The notes: a model not told the origin generated them from the letters alone. Positions 27,805-35,919 are shown, counted from the first letter of the stretch. The stretch is 64,000 nucleotides of DNA from Paenibacillus sp. P25 (GCA_024704175.1 CP085629.1:3844001-3908000), one strand, 5' to 3'. A program made the numbers and translations.

Positions 27805-29372
27805 GCCTGAAACCGCTCCCTGTATTCGGATGGGGTCATGCCGGTAAATTTGCGGAACACTTTGGCGAAATATTCGCCGTCCTTAAAGCCGACCTGGCCG
27901 GCGATATCGGCAATCTTATAGCTTCCCTGCTTGAGCAGCTCCTTGGCACGGTCCATACGGTACTCCAGCACATACTGCTTGACGGTCTTGCCCGTCGCCT
28001 CCTTGAACATCGAGATGACATGGGACGGGGTCAGCTGCAGATGGTCGCTGATCGTTTGAACGGACAGCTCGTCCGAGGCGTAGTGCAGATGCACATATTT
28101 GATGATGCGGGATGCGAGGTAGCCGCTTCCCCGCCGCTGGCTTTCCCGGATGTCCCTGATCGACTGCAGCTTGGATAAAAGAATGCTTTCCGCCTCGCTA
28201 AGGTAGAAGCAATCGGCGATCCGTTCCCAGCCCGGCTTCGTCCCCCGCTCCAAGGAAGACTCGCCGCTCCCAAGCTCCTGTAGAACCTGCTCCATCGCCA
28301 GGAGAAGCCGGTAGATCAGCTCCTTCACCTCGTTCACCGGGGTGCCCGGGGCATACTTCACGTCCGACACCAGCTGGCGCAGCAATCGCTCCGACTCGGC
28401 GAACTGCTCCCGGTATAAGGTTTCCTTGAGCTTGTCCGGCGACTTAGGATCGACGGGGTGTACCTCTTTGGCCGCCGGGTAAGAGGAATCTCCATACAGC
28501 CTTATGGAGTAAGGCCCCCGGTAAAACGATTCCTGCAGGGTCAGCACGGCCGTCATGTAGGAGTCATGAAGCTCCGCCAGCTGTGGGGCGGTCCTGCCGA
28601 TCGCCGCGTCGCCGCGAACGTTCCGTTCTTTTAACCAACGGGTAAGCGGGGCAAAATAAGCCTTCAAGCTGGCGCCACTGAGCTTATGCCGGTCTTCCGA
28701 CAGCAGATGGATCACCAGATGCAGATCGTCCTTAAACGCGAACAGCGGCCTGAAGCCGTATTCGGAAGCACTTGCCTCGAGAAGGCGGCCGAGCTCCGCC
28801 TCGTCCAGCCGCCGGCGGTCCGTCTTCACTATGCAGGCGGCCCCGCTGACGAGAAGCGGAACAGGCTCTGTGAGCCATGCGGTCTCCTGCGCGATTTCCT
28901 CTTGGTTCCACTGCGGGCGGATCAGCTTCAGGGCGATCTTCTGCTTCAGAAGATGCTGCTTCTCCCTGGACAGACTCACCATTTGAAGTCGCCGGCTCTC
29001 TTCCTCGTGGAGCGCCGCCGCATTTGCTAGCGCTTCCTCCAGTTCCTCGATATCGAGCGGCTTTTCCACATAGCTAACGGCCTTCAAGGTTATGGCCGCT
29101 TTTAAATATTCCTTCTCCGCATAGCCGCTCATGAACACGATCTTGCAGTGCGGATACTTGCGCCGGATTTGAAACGCGAAGCTGACGCCGTCCATGCGGG
29201 GCATTTTAATATCCGTCAGGACCAGATCCGGTGCGAAGCTCTCGGCCACGGCCAGCGCTTCGATTCCGTCCGCCGCCTCCTTCACCTCGGAGACGCCCAG
29301 CCTCGTCCAATCGACCGATTCCATTATACCCTCTCTCGTCAGCCGTTCGTCCTCGACAAGAAGAAGCTTCAT
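27801..29372 (-). CDS. AraC-type response regulator of the YesN family
   Basis: Cytoplasmic partner of the kinase, 523 residues. Receiver domain at the N-terminus with acidic pocket VEDER (Glu7, Asp8), phosphoacceptor Asp54 in VLTDIKMPRMDG and conserved lysine in YVEKPLD. A middle region of about 280 residues separates it from two C-terminal helix-turn-helix units: LQLTPSHVISMFKEATGKTVKQYVLEYRMDRAKELL and KIADIAGQVGFKDGEYFAKVFRKFTGMTPSEYR. ATG 29372 follows AAAGGGG. Intact. Confidence 0.95.
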   Translation of the reverse strand: MKLLLVEDERLTREGIMESVDWTRLGVSEVKEAADGIEALAVAESFAPDLVLTDIKMPRMDGVSFAFQIRRKYPHCKIVFMSGYAEKEYLKAAITLKAVSYVEKPLDIEELEEALANAAALHEEESRRLQMVSLSREKQHLLKQKIALKLIRPQWNQEEIAQETAWLTEPVPLLVSGAACIVKTDRRRLDEAELGRLLEASASEYGFRPLFAFKDDLHLVIHLLSEDRHKLSGASLKAYFAPLTRWLKERNVRGDAAIGRTAPQLAELHDSYMTAVLTLQESFYRGPYSIRLYGDSSYPAAKEVHPVDPKSPDKLKETLYREQFAESERLLRQLVSDVKYAPGTPVNEVKELIYRLLLAMEQVLQELGSGESSLERGTKPGWERIADCFYLSEAESILLSKLQSIRDIRESQRRGSGYLASRIIKYVHLHYASDELSVQTISDHLQLTPSHVISMFKEATGKTVKQYVLEYRMDRAKELLKQGSYKIADIAGQVGFKDGEYFAKVFRKFTGMTPSEYRERFQA

Positions 29373-29407
29373 GCCTATTCCCCTTTTGCCTTCGTAATGA
29401 TCGATTC

Positions 29408-29434
29408 ATTATAACACAGCCCGCTAGGGAACAA
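29408..29434 (-). promoter_or_regulatory. Probable promoter of the two-component operon
   Basis: Minus-strand TTGTTC (29429-29434) and TATAAT (29408-29413) with a 15-bp spacer, about 35 bp before the regulator start. The spacer is short, so the -35 assignment is tentative. Confidence 0.4.
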
Positions 29435-29517
29435 GGATAGGTGAACGAAGGGGATGAGACGATGAGCATGCGTTTTGGTATAATATGGGCACTGACAAAC
29501 TGCCAAGGGGAAAAGCA

Positions 29518-30003
29518 ATGAATTATAATAGGGTACTTAAAATTCTGCTTTGGATTGGATTTGTTATTTACATCGCCGCATTGACGAAGATTATCTTATT
29601 TAAACTACCTATGCACCTTATCTTGAGCCGAATGGATTTTGTTATTGGAATGAATCCTCTCGAAATAAACGTTGTTCCTTTTAAAACAATCGGCAGTTAT
29701 TTTTATAACGAAAACATAAGAATAAGCGTCCGAAATGTTGTGGGAAAGATTGTTATTTTCTTTCCTTTTGGGCTTCTTCTGCCAGCATTGATTGCCAAGT
29801 TTTTAAAGTTTAGACCGCTTATTCTCGCCTCCTTCTGTTTAAGTTTAACGTTTGAACTTTTTCAACTATTAGTTCCCACACTTGGCAGTTTTGATATTGA
29901 TGATCTAATTTTAAATACAGCAGGAGCATTATTAGGATACCTCGGTTTCAAAATATTGAAACGAATTGGGTTAATACGGAAAATTTCCGGTATTCCTTTA
30001 TGA
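29518..30003 (+). CDS. VanZ family membrane protein
   Basis: Integral membrane protein of 161 residues from ATG 29518 (AAGGGG upstream; TATAAT at 29479-29484). Four membrane segments: VLKILLWIGFVIYIAALTKIILF, GKIVIFFPFGLLLPALIAKF, PLILASFCLSLTFELFQLLVP and the C-terminal LILNTAGALLGYLGF. The pair NVVPFKTI and FDIDDLILNTAGALLGY is the VanZ-like signature; VanZ confers low-level teicoplanin resistance in enterococci, but most homologues have no known role. The gene is clearly more AT-rich than the DNA to its left. Confidence 0.88.
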   Translation: MNYNRVLKILLWIGFVIYIAALTKIILFKLPMHLILSRMDFVIGMNPLEINVVPFKTIGSYFYNENIRISVRNVVGKIVIFFPFGLLLPALIAKFLKFRPLILASFCLSLTFELFQLLVPTLGSFDIDDLILNTAGALLGYLGFKILKRIGLIRKISGIPL

Positions 30004-30009
30004 TATATA

Positions 30010-30034
30010 TTTAGTTACAGTAACTGTAACTAAA
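30010..30034. promoter_or_regulatory. 25-bp palindromic operator in front of the MerR gene
   Basis: TTTAGTTACAGT-A-ACTGTAACTAAA is a perfect dyad with 12-bp arms around one central base, ending at the ribosome binding site of the MerR gene. Long dyads of this kind are usual MerR-family operators; autoregulation is inferred. Confidence 0.7.
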
Positions 30035-30048
30035 GGTGGGACAAATAG

Positions 30049-30471
30049 ATGTTGTATTCAATGACATATGTAGTGGAAAATTTAAATGTATCTGCAAAGA
30101 CACTTAGATTTTATGAAGAGCAAGGGATATTACCCAATATATCTCGTGACGAAAAAGGCCGTAGAGTTTATAACGAACAACAACTAGACTGGATTTCTTT
30201 TATTCGTTGTCTCAAAGAGACAGGAATGCCGCTTTCAAAAATAAAGGATTACAAGGAACTTTTTGAATTGGGGAATTCTACCTATTTGCAGAGAGAAGAA
30301 ATGTTGAGGCAGCATAAATTGGAAGTGCAGAAGAAAATTGAAGAAAGTTTAAAACACTTGGAAGAAATAAACTATAAAATAGCCATGTATGAACTTCAGA
30401 AAGAAGAGGTTATGAAAAACCCCAACTATAACTTTAAATGTCACGGTCTGGAGATGAAGATAGTGGATTAA
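30049..30471 (+). CDS. MerR family transcriptional regulator
   Basis: Regulator of 140 residues. The N-terminal winged helix is TYVVENLNVSAKTLRFYEEQGILPNISRDEKGRRVYNEQQLDWISFIRCLKETGMPLSKIKDY, the classic MerR DNA-binding domain. A long dimerisation coiled coil of about 50 residues (LRQHKLEVQKKIEESLKHLEEINYKI) and a short tail follow. There is no cysteine metal-binding loop, so it fits the organic or oxidative-stress branch rather than metal sensing. No separate target gene is next to it; it may control itself or the VanZ gene. Confidence 0.9.
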   Translation: MLYSMTYVVENLNVSAKTLRFYEEQGILPNISRDEKGRRVYNEQQLDWISFIRCLKETGMPLSKIKDYKELFELGNSTYLQREEMLRQHKLEVQKKIEESLKHLEEINYKIAMYELQKEEVMKNPNYNFKCHGLEMKIVD

Positions 30472-30762
30472 TGTAATGTACTTACGACGGGAACGATGCT
30501 TAAAAAAACAGATGAGACGCGGTCGCCGGCATGTATCGGCGACCGCGATGCGCTAACGGGCCGTTTTGTTGAACGAGTTGCAAATTTAACATTTTAAAGT
30601 AGAGCATTTTCTTTGTAATGAGAAATGCTTTTTATTTTTGTCAAAATTAAAGGTATATAATATTAACAATAATAATATAATCAAAAACGATATTAATTTA
30701 TTGTAAAACGATAAATTATGTGGTAAAGTCAAAACTAGCATTAAATAAGTGAGGTGCACTTT
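30472..30762. other. AT-rich spacer with hairpin and paired direct repeats
   Basis: No gene is visible. A perfect 10-bp hairpin GCGGTCGCCG / CGGCGACCGC lies at 30519-30546 without a clean T-tract. Further on, AAAACGATA occurs at 30684-30692 and 30705-30713, exactly 21 bp (two helical turns) apart, just upstream of the DUF2975 gene, a suitable site for the small HTH protein encoded in that operon. Confidence 0.45.
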
Positions 30763-31244
30763 ATGAAACGAGGAACAACACTTTTTTTAAAGATGGCTGT
30801 TATTCTTATTGGAATCCCAATTCTCGCTTTGTGCATATTTTTAGTGCCTAGGATTGGGAATTTTGCTGGAGAATTGTATCCAGAAATGGCCTATATGAAA
30901 TCTCTCGTTTTAATCGATATGTACGCGGCGGCGATTCCTTTTACTTTGCTCTGTATCAGGCTTTTAAACTTTTAGGCTATATTGATAAGAACCGAGCGTT
31001 CTCGGAAATAACTGTAAAAGCTTTAAAGAATATAAAATACTGTGCCATCACAATCAGTACCTTGTACCTGCTAGGTATGCCACTCTACTATCTCATGCAG
31101 GAAAGAGTTGACCCTCCAGGTATCATAGCAATCGGATTGGTCATTATTTTCTCCTCTATGGTGATCGCCGTTTTTGCTGCTGTCCTTCAACGGCTTCTAC
31201 AAGAAGCGATTAACATAAAATCAGAGAATGATTTGACGGTCTGA
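30763..31244 (+). CDS. DUF2975 membrane protein, one frame break
   Basis: Predicted four-helix membrane protein, about 160 residues. ATG 30763 lies 8 bp after TGAGG. First helix LFLKMAVILIGIPILALCIFLVP; second around SLVLIDMYAAAIPF; after adding one T to the run 30939-30942 the frame continues as YFALYQAFKLLGYIDKNRAFSEITVKALKNIKYCAITIS, the DUF2975 core, then two more helices. These proteins are nearly always encoded next to a small Cro/CI-type HTH protein, as here. Function unknown. Confidence 0.82.
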
Positions 31245-31254
31245 GGTGGAGGAT

Positions 31255-31473
31255 ATGGCAATTATTATCAATATTGATGTGATGTTAGCAAAACGAAAAA
31301 TGAGCGTAACGGAGCTTTCGGAGAGGGTTGGAATTACTATGGCGAATCTTTCCATTCTGAAAAATGGAAAAGCAAAAGCGGTTCGTTTTTCAACATTAGA
31401 AGCGATATGTAAGACTTTGGATTGTCAGCCAGGTGATATTTTGGAGTACAAAAGCGACGAAGACATTCAATAA
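31255..31473 (+). CDS. Small XRE/YozG-type HTH regulator
   Basis: A 72-residue DNA-binding protein: IINIDVMLAKRKMSVTELSERVGITMANLSILKNGKAKAVRFSTLEAICKTLDCQPGDILEY is a complete Cro/CI-like helix-turn-helix of the YozG type. It follows the DUF2975 stop by about 10 bp with GGTGGAGG in between (very close to ATG 31255; GTG 31246 is an alternative start). Presumed regulator of its own operon. Confidence 0.88.
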   Translation: MAIIINIDVMLAKRKMSVTELSERVGITMANLSILKNGKAKAVRFSTLEAICKTLDCQPGDILEYKSDEDIQ

Positions 31474-31709
31474 AAATAGACAGTAAATTTATTTAACTAC
31501 CCTGAAAATAACGCATAACGCACTCCTAAAAAAGACAACACGAAACTAGGCGCAGCTTGTACGGTTATTAAAAAGCTGCGTCTTCTTTGTTAAGGATGCA
31601 GGATTCAGGACGCTGTAGGTTGGCCAGCGTTACGGTAAAGCTAAGGTTTTCAAGCTTACGAACGGTCTGTCTGACGAGGCGTCTTGATGTCGCTTCTCAA
31701 AATAATTCT
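31474..31709. other. Non-coding stretch after the HTH gene
   Basis: It contains the terminator described separately and otherwise nothing I can assign. A short frame around 31605-31686 (YGKAKVFKLTNGLSDEAS) looks like debris of a former gene but matches no family I recognise. Confidence 0.35.
31551..31590 (+). terminator. Terminator of the DUF2975/HTH operon
   Basis: Stem CGCAGCTT (31551-31558) / AAGCTGCG (31573-31580) followed by TCTTCTTTGTT. Confidence 0.7.
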
Positions 31710-31795
31710 TTAATCAATTTTTTTGATTAAGCAATTGACTGGCGTGGATCGTAGTGGTAAATTCAATCTATACAATAAATCAAAAAAAGTTGATT
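31710..31795 (+). promoter_or_regulatory. arsR promoter with two ArsR-type operators
   Basis: A sigma-A promoter TTGACT (31735-31740), 17 bp, TAAATT (31758-31763) lies between two dyads: TTAATCAA-N5-TTGATTAA at 31710-31730 and AATCAA-N6-TTGATT at 31778-31795. ATCAA-N6-TTGAT is the usual ArsR half-site arrangement, so metalloid-relieved autorepression is likely. Confidence 0.75.
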
Positions 31796-31815
31796 AATTT
31801 AAAGGTGATATCTCA

Positions 31816-32157
31816 ATGAACGAAATTTCGCTCAAAGATTACGAAGCCAAATTCAAGGCGCTTGCCGATGAAAAACGGCTTCAAATCATGTACGAACTTA
31901 CTCAACGCGGAAACACTTGCGTTTGCGATCTCACCGGCATTTTCAAGATGTCTCAATCCAAGTTGTCTTATCACCTGAAGATCTTACTTGATGCCGGTTT
32001 TATTACGAAGGAGACGCGCGGCACATGGAGCTATTACGAAATCAATCAAGAACAAGTTAGCCATATCCTCTCTGAGGAGCTGTGCTGCATTTTCAAACCG
32101 GCTCGAACCGGTAATAACTGCTGCGGAGCGACAAATGAAAAAGAAACGAATTGCTGA
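31816..32157 (+). CDS. arsR: Arsenic-responsive repressor ArsR
   Basis: ArsR/SmtB repressor of 113 residues. The winged helix reads ALADEKRLQIMYELTQRGNTCVCDLTGIFKMSQSKLSYHLKILLDAGF; Cys35 and Cys37 of CVCDL in the recognition region are the classical arsenite ligands. The C-terminus holds extra cysteines (ELCC, NNCCG, final NC) that could add metalloid sites. It is the first gene of the operon arsR-(aquaporin remnant)-arsC-arsI. Confidence 0.93.
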   Translation: MNEISLKDYEAKFKALADEKRLQIMYELTQRGNTCVCDLTGIFKMSQSKLSYHLKILLDAGFITKETRGTWSYYEINQEQVSHILSEELCCIFKPARTGNNCCGATNEKETNC

Positions 32158-32267
32158 GTTTATCGGATTGGTTTCAGGAGCTACGCAATACTTGTGGTTA
32201 ATACTTAGTGCCTGCTGTCTTTGGGGCAATTGCAGCTTCGCTATTTTATAAAACACTGCATGAATAA
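32135..32267 (+). pseudogene. Internally deleted aquaporin/glycerol-facilitator gene
   Basis: An ATG at 32135, overlapping the end of arsR, opens KKKRIAEFIG, a typical MIP-channel N-terminus. About 60 bp later another frame reads [21 protein letters not shown] and stops at 32265-32267, matching the last helix and end of AqpZ-type channels. Nearly all of the pore, including both NPA motifs, is missing. Aquaglyceroporins occur in some arsenic operons as arsenite channels, so this looks like loss of that function by internal deletion. Confidence 0.6.
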
Positions 32268-32280
32268 GGGGCTGGATCCA

Positions 32281-32703
32281 TTGGAGAAGAAGCTAGTTTA
32301 TTTTCTTTGTACAGGTAATTCCTGCAGAAGCCAAATAGCAGATGGATTTTTGAAGGCGCTAGGGAGTGAAAACTACGAAGTCAAAAGCGCAGGTCTTGAA
32401 GCGCATGGGCTAAATCCTCGGGCTGTTCAAGTGATGAAGGAAGCCGGCGTTGACATTTCAGGTCATACTTCGGACGTGATTCATCCCGAGATCTTAAAAC
32501 GAGCAGATTACATCATCACCCTTTGCGGTCACGCTAACGATCATTGTCCAGTGGTTCATAACGATAACGCACAAAGATGGCATTGGGGCTTTGATGACCC
32601 GGCGAAAGCGACCGGTACGGAAGAAGAAATCATAGCAAAGTTCCGCGAAGTTCGGGATTCCATTAAAAATCGCATTGAAAAATTTGTGAAAGAAGGGAAT
32701 TGA
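32281..32703 (+). CDS. arsC: Thioredoxin-coupled arsenate reductase ArsC
   Basis: Reduces arsenate to arsenite using a Cys relay and thioredoxin. From TTG 32281, 9 bp after AAGGGG, the protein is 140 residues and its key residues fall on the numbering of the pI258/B. subtilis enzymes: P-loop Cys10-TGNSC-Arg16, and Cys82 and Cys89 in [10 protein letters not shown]. That match argues for the TTG start; ATG 32260 would add seven residues. With arsI it turns arsenate and methylarsenite into arsenite, yet no arsenite pump gene is present here. Confidence 0.93.
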   Translation: MEKKLVYFLCTGNSCRSQIADGFLKALGSENYEVKSAGLEAHGLNPRAVQVMKEAGVDISGHTSDVIHPEILKRADYIITLCGHANDHCPVVHNDNAQRWHWGFDDPAKATGTEEEIIAKFREVRDSIKNRIEKFVKEGN

Positions 32704-32705
32704 GT

Positions 32706-33179
32706 ATGATTAAACGGATGCACGTTGCGGTTAACTGTAGCGATCTTCAGAAATCTCTCGACTTCTACAAAGCTTTCTTTGGCACTGAGCCGACGAAAGT
32801 AAAAGAAAACTATGCGAAGTTTGAGCTGGATAATCCGGCCCTGCATTTTTCGTTAAATGTCCGTCCCTTTGAAAAGAACGGCGTCCTTAACCACCTGGGC
32901 TTTCAAGTCAATGATACTAAAGAGGTCCTGGCGATTGGGGACCGTCTTCGGGAGTCTGGGCTTTTGCTTATCGATGAAATGAACACGACCTGCTGTTACG
33001 CGGTGCAAGATAAAGTTTGGGTACATGACCCAGACGGCAATGCATGGGAAATCTTTTTCACAAAAGAAGATTCCGAATTTGAAAGTGCTGGTGAACCGCG
33101 TGATGCATCGCTCTGCTGCGTCCCTTCGTCCGGTCCGGTAGCCATTGAATTTGGTTCCTTCAAAAAGGGATTAAACTAA
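32706..33179 (+). CDS. arsI: ArsI-type C-As lyase (VOC superfamily)
   Basis: Fe(II)-dependent dioxygenase that demethylates trivalent organoarsenicals such as methylarsenite. The 157 residues have the vicinal-oxygen-chelate fold with metal ligands His6 (RMHVAVN), His63 (LNHLGFQ) and Glu115 (NAWEIFF), and the substrate-binding vicinal pair Cys96-Cys97 in MNTTCCYAVQDK, all at ArsI positions. A further CC lies near the C-terminus (SLCCVPSSG). It starts 2 bp after the arsC stop. CadI-like relatives share the fold, but the Cys pair and operon favour ArsI. Confidence 0.92.
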   Translation: MIKRMHVAVNCSDLQKSLDFYKAFFGTEPTKVKENYAKFELDNPALHFSLNVRPFEKNGVLNHLGFQVNDTKEVLAIGDRLRESGLLLIDEMNTTCCYAVQDKVWVHDPDGNAWEIFFTKEDSEFESAGEPRDASLCCVPSSGPVAIEFGSFKKGLN

Positions 33180-33201
33180 CAGGTACGATTCAACTATAAC
33201 T

Positions 33202-33240
33202 CAGGGAGCAGACTGCCGCGGCGCTGCTCCCTGTTTCATT
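33202..33240 (+). terminator. Terminator of the ars operon
   Basis: Perfect 10-bp stem CAGGGAGCAG / CTGCTCCCTG (33202-33211, 33224-33233) followed by TTTCATTG. Confidence 0.75.
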
Positions 33241-33382
33241 GAAATAAAAGGAAGTTAAATTGATTTGAGGTTATAATGATAAATGGGTATTTTCCGCTCC
33301 GAAATTTTAAACGGAGGATTACTGGTGAAACAGAACCGTCATAAGGTGAAGCTGTTAGTTAAGACTGATTGGAGAGATAATA

Positions 33383-33994
33383 ATGGGAAATACAGATAAG
33401 TTCGAAATGATAGCTAATATATATGACACTCCTGAAAGAATCCAAATGGCAAAGGAATCATCCGATGCCATCCGTAATTATTTAGTTGACGCTAAAAGTA
33501 AAAATGCTATTGATTTTGGGTGTGGAACTGGACTTGTCGGAATGAACTTGTTAAACGAGTTTAATTCTATCCTTTTCCTGGATACGTCACAAAACATGAT
33601 TAATCAAGTAAAGCAAAAAATAACGGATTTTAATATTCAGAATGCAGATACATTATGCTTTGATTTTGAAAAGGAAAGTCTATCCGATTTACATGCCGAC
33701 TATATTTTTATGGCTCAGGTTCTACTCCATATTCAGGATGTTGAATTCGTTTTAGCAAGATTATTTGATGTTCTTAACGAAGGAGGACATCTACTGATCG
33801 TAGATTTTAATAAAAATGAAAAAATTGTTTCAGATATTGTGCATAACGGATTTAATCCGGGAGAGCTAGCCGACATTATGACTAAAATAGGGTATAGGGA
33901 TCTTCAATTCAAAACTTTTTATACTGGAAGTAAAATATTCATGGGACATGATGCATCGATGTTTATTCTTGAATCAAAAAAGGGCCACCTGTAA
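33383..33994 (+). CDS. Class I SAM-dependent methyltransferase
   Basis: Methyltransferase of 203 residues with a GGAGAG site before ATG 33383. Motif I is AIDFGCGTGLVGMNLL, motif II covers ILFLDTSQNMINQVK, and YIFMAQVLLHIQDVEFVLARLFDVLNEGGHLLIVDF holds motifs III and post-III. It lacks the conserved cysteines of arsenite methyltransferase ArsM, so despite its position it is not an obvious arsenic enzyme. Substrate unknown. A weak hairpin (33979-34004) overlaps its stop codon. Confidence 0.85.
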   Translation: MGNTDKFEMIANIYDTPERIQMAKESSDAIRNYLVDAKSKNAIDFGCGTGLVGMNLLNEFNSILFLDTSQNMINQVKQKITDFNIQNADTLCFDFEKESLSDLHADYIFMAQVLLHIQDVEFVLARLFDVLNEGGHLLIVDFNKNEKIVSDIVHNGFNPGELADIMTKIGYRDLQFKTFYTGSKIFMGHDASMFILESKKGHL

Positions 33995-34076
33995 AGGATG
34001 GCCTTAAAACTTCCTCCAACACTGCACATTATTTGATATTATATGACATAGGACAATGCACGAGGGGGACATTCGC

Positions 34077-34809
34077 ATGAGGAAGCCATTGATTGGAGTA
34101 CTGCCTTTGTACGACAGCGAAAAAGACAGCTATTGGATGCTGCCGGGTTACATGAAAGGCGTTGAGGAAGCCGGAGGGATTCCTGTCATCTTCGCCGCTG
34201 ACGACCGATCGGGAAATGATCCTGACCTTGGCGGAGACGTTTGACGGATTTCTGTTTACAGGCGGCCACGATATCAACCCGCGACTGTACGGCGAGCAGG
34301 CAGAAGCCGTTTGCGGAGAGATCTGCGAGGAAAGGGATGCGATGGAAACCGCGCTTTTTGAACGGATCCTGGAACTGGATAAACCGGCGTTCGGCATCTG
34401 CCGCGGGCTGCAATTGTTCAACGCCTTGCTGGGCGGTACGCTGTATCAGGATCTTCCAAGCCAGCGTCAAACCGAAATCAGAGTCGAGCATAAACAAACT
34501 CCGCCGTACACGTCACCGGTACATAACTTATTCATTGATAAAGAAAGTCCGCTCTATCCGCTCGTTCAGAGCGACTCTTTACCGGTCAACAGCTATCATC
34601 ACCAGGGGATCAAGGACTTGTCACCGCAGCTGACGGCACTCGCCAAGGCGGAGGACGGTTTAATTGAAGCCGTCCTGATGCCGGGGAAAAAGTTTATTTG
34701 GGCGGTCCAATGGCACCCCGAATTCAGCTACAAGGAAGATGACTATAACTTTAAATTATTCACTCAATTTGTAGGCATGTGCAAACCGTCAGCGGTGGGA
34801 AACAGGTAA
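34077..34809 (+). CDS. Gamma-glutamyl-gamma-aminobutyrate hydrolase-like (peptidase C26), one frame break
   Basis: Class I glutamine-amidotransferase-fold hydrolase related to PuuD. ATG 34077 follows CGAGGGGG. The start reads KPLIGVLPLYDSEKDSYWMLPGYMKGVEEAGGIPVIF; a frame change near 34205 separates it from DGFLFTGGHDINPRLYGE. The nucleophile Cys is in FGICRGLQLFNALLGGTLYQD and the His/Glu pair in AVQWHPEFS. Length about 243 residues, normal. It probably cleaves gamma-glutamylated amines in the cytoplasm. Here the base composition returns to that of the left half of the window. Confidence 0.87.
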
Positions 34810-34829
34810 ACGCACCACCGCCCCAAAGA

Positions 34830-34863
34830 AACGGAGTCATGCACGCAGGCAGACTCCGTTTTT
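34830..34863 (+). terminator. Terminator of the peptidase C26 gene
   Basis: Stem AACGGAGTC (34830-34838) / GACTCCGTT (34852-34860), running into TTTTT. Confidence 0.85.
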
Positions 34864-34879
34864 CCTACAAGGCCGTCCG

Positions 34880-35530
34880 CTAACAGATTGCCAACCGGCT
34901 CTGCTGCACCACGGACAGCCACTGGCCGGCAAGCAGGTCATGGCCGGCGGCGGTCGGATGCACGCCGTCCCACAGCCAGTAGGACGCATCGGCCCTCCCG
35001 CAAGCGGCGTCGAACGTGGCTTGAAGCGGCACGAAGACGGCCTCGAATTCATCCGCGAGCCGGTGGACCGTCTCCTGGTAGCGGGCGACCCGCTCGTGCC
35101 AGGCCTCCCATTTCTCGCCCACCACACCGGTTCGGAGAATAAACGGTTCGCAGAGCACAAGGCCTGCGGCGGGCAGAACCTCTTGCGTCTCCGCCAGCAG
35201 GTGGCGGTACGCCCGTTCGAACCGGTCCGTCGCCCCGGTGGGCTCCCCGTTCACGATCCGCCCTGCGTCATTGACTCCGATCAAGATGCTGATCAAATCG
35301 GGCCGCAGATGAAAGGCGTCCTCGTTCCAGCGCGCATACAAATCCGATACGCGGTTGCCGCTAATCCCCCGGTTGAAGAACTGCGGTCGCCGCTCCGCCA
35401 GCTCATTTCCAAGCCGGCTCGCAATGATATAAGCATAACCGTGACCCAGTACATGATTGAGATCGTTGTTACGGGACCTGCCTCCGTCCGTAATGGAATC
35501 TCCCTGGAACAAAACCCTCATGGAACTCAC
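34880..35530 (-). CDS. SGNH/GDSL hydrolase (acetyl-esterase-like)
   Basis: Esterase of 216 residues without a signal peptide. Block I is LFQGDSITDGG (catalytic Ser), block II NRGISGNRV, block III ILIGVNDAGR (Asn) and block V WDGVHPTAAGH (Asp/His). Members near sugar loci often remove acetyl groups from oligosaccharides. GTG 35530 follows GAGGGGATC and lies 15 bp after a truncated permease gene, so it was probably the last gene of a sugar-uptake operon now mostly deleted. Confidence 0.9.
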   Translation of the reverse strand: MSSMRVLFQGDSITDGGRSRNNDLNHVLGHGYAYIIASRLGNELAERRPQFFNRGISGNRVSDLYARWNEDAFHLRPDLISILIGVNDAGRIVNGEPTGATDRFERAYRHLLAETQEVLPAAGLVLCEPFILRTGVVGEKWEAWHERVARYQETVHRLADEFEAVFVPLQATFDAACGRADASYWLWDGVHPTAAGHDLLAGQWLSVVQQSRLAIC

Positions 35531-35545
35531 CGGGATCCCCTCCTC

Positions 35546-35915
35546 TCAGCCTTTGACCGCTCCGGCCGTCAAACCGCTGACGATATATTTTTGCGCAAAC
35601 AAATATAAGAGTAACACCGGCAGGGAGGTCAGCGTCAAGTCGGCGAACACCAGATTCCAATCCCGGCTGAACTTTCCGTAAAAGTTATACACCGATAAGG
35701 GCATCGTCCAGTTGGAGCTGTCCGTCAAGAAATAGATCGGGATCGTAATGTCGTTCCAAACGGACATAAACACCATGATCGCCACCGTGGGTTGACCGGA
35801 ACGATGAGCGGGAAGATCACCCGCAGGAAGATCGTCCAGGCACCGGCCCCCTCGAGCAGAGCAACCTCGTCCAAAGCCCTCGGAATGGACTTCATGAATT
35901 TACCGGCCATTACAC
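35546..35915 (-). pseudogene. Truncated sugar ABC permease (LplC/MalG type), 3' part only
   Basis: The C-terminal third of a permease: the EAA loop KFMKSIPRALDEVALLEGAGAWTIFLRVIFPLIVP, a frame change near 35790, and the final helices MVFMSVWNDITIPIYFLTD and VLLLYLFAQKYIVSGLTAGAVKG. Upstream the frame ends abruptly near 35915, where plus-strand regulator sequence begins. About 170 N-terminal residues are absent, so no transporter can be formed. Confidence 0.8.
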
Positions 35916-35919
35916 CGAG

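Noticed and set aside
30519-30546. Terminator of the MerR gene
   Set aside because: The hairpin is perfect but lacks a T-tract on the plus strand, so I list it only as part of the spacer.
31735-31776. arsR promoter with -10 box TATACA/TACAAT near 31769
   Set aside because: Spacing to TTGACT would be 28-30 bp; TAAATT at 31758 gives the correct 17 bp.
33383-33994. Arsenite methyltransferase ArsM next to the ars operon
   Set aside because: The protein is a class I methyltransferase but lacks the conserved cysteines of ArsM, and a terminator separates it from arsI.
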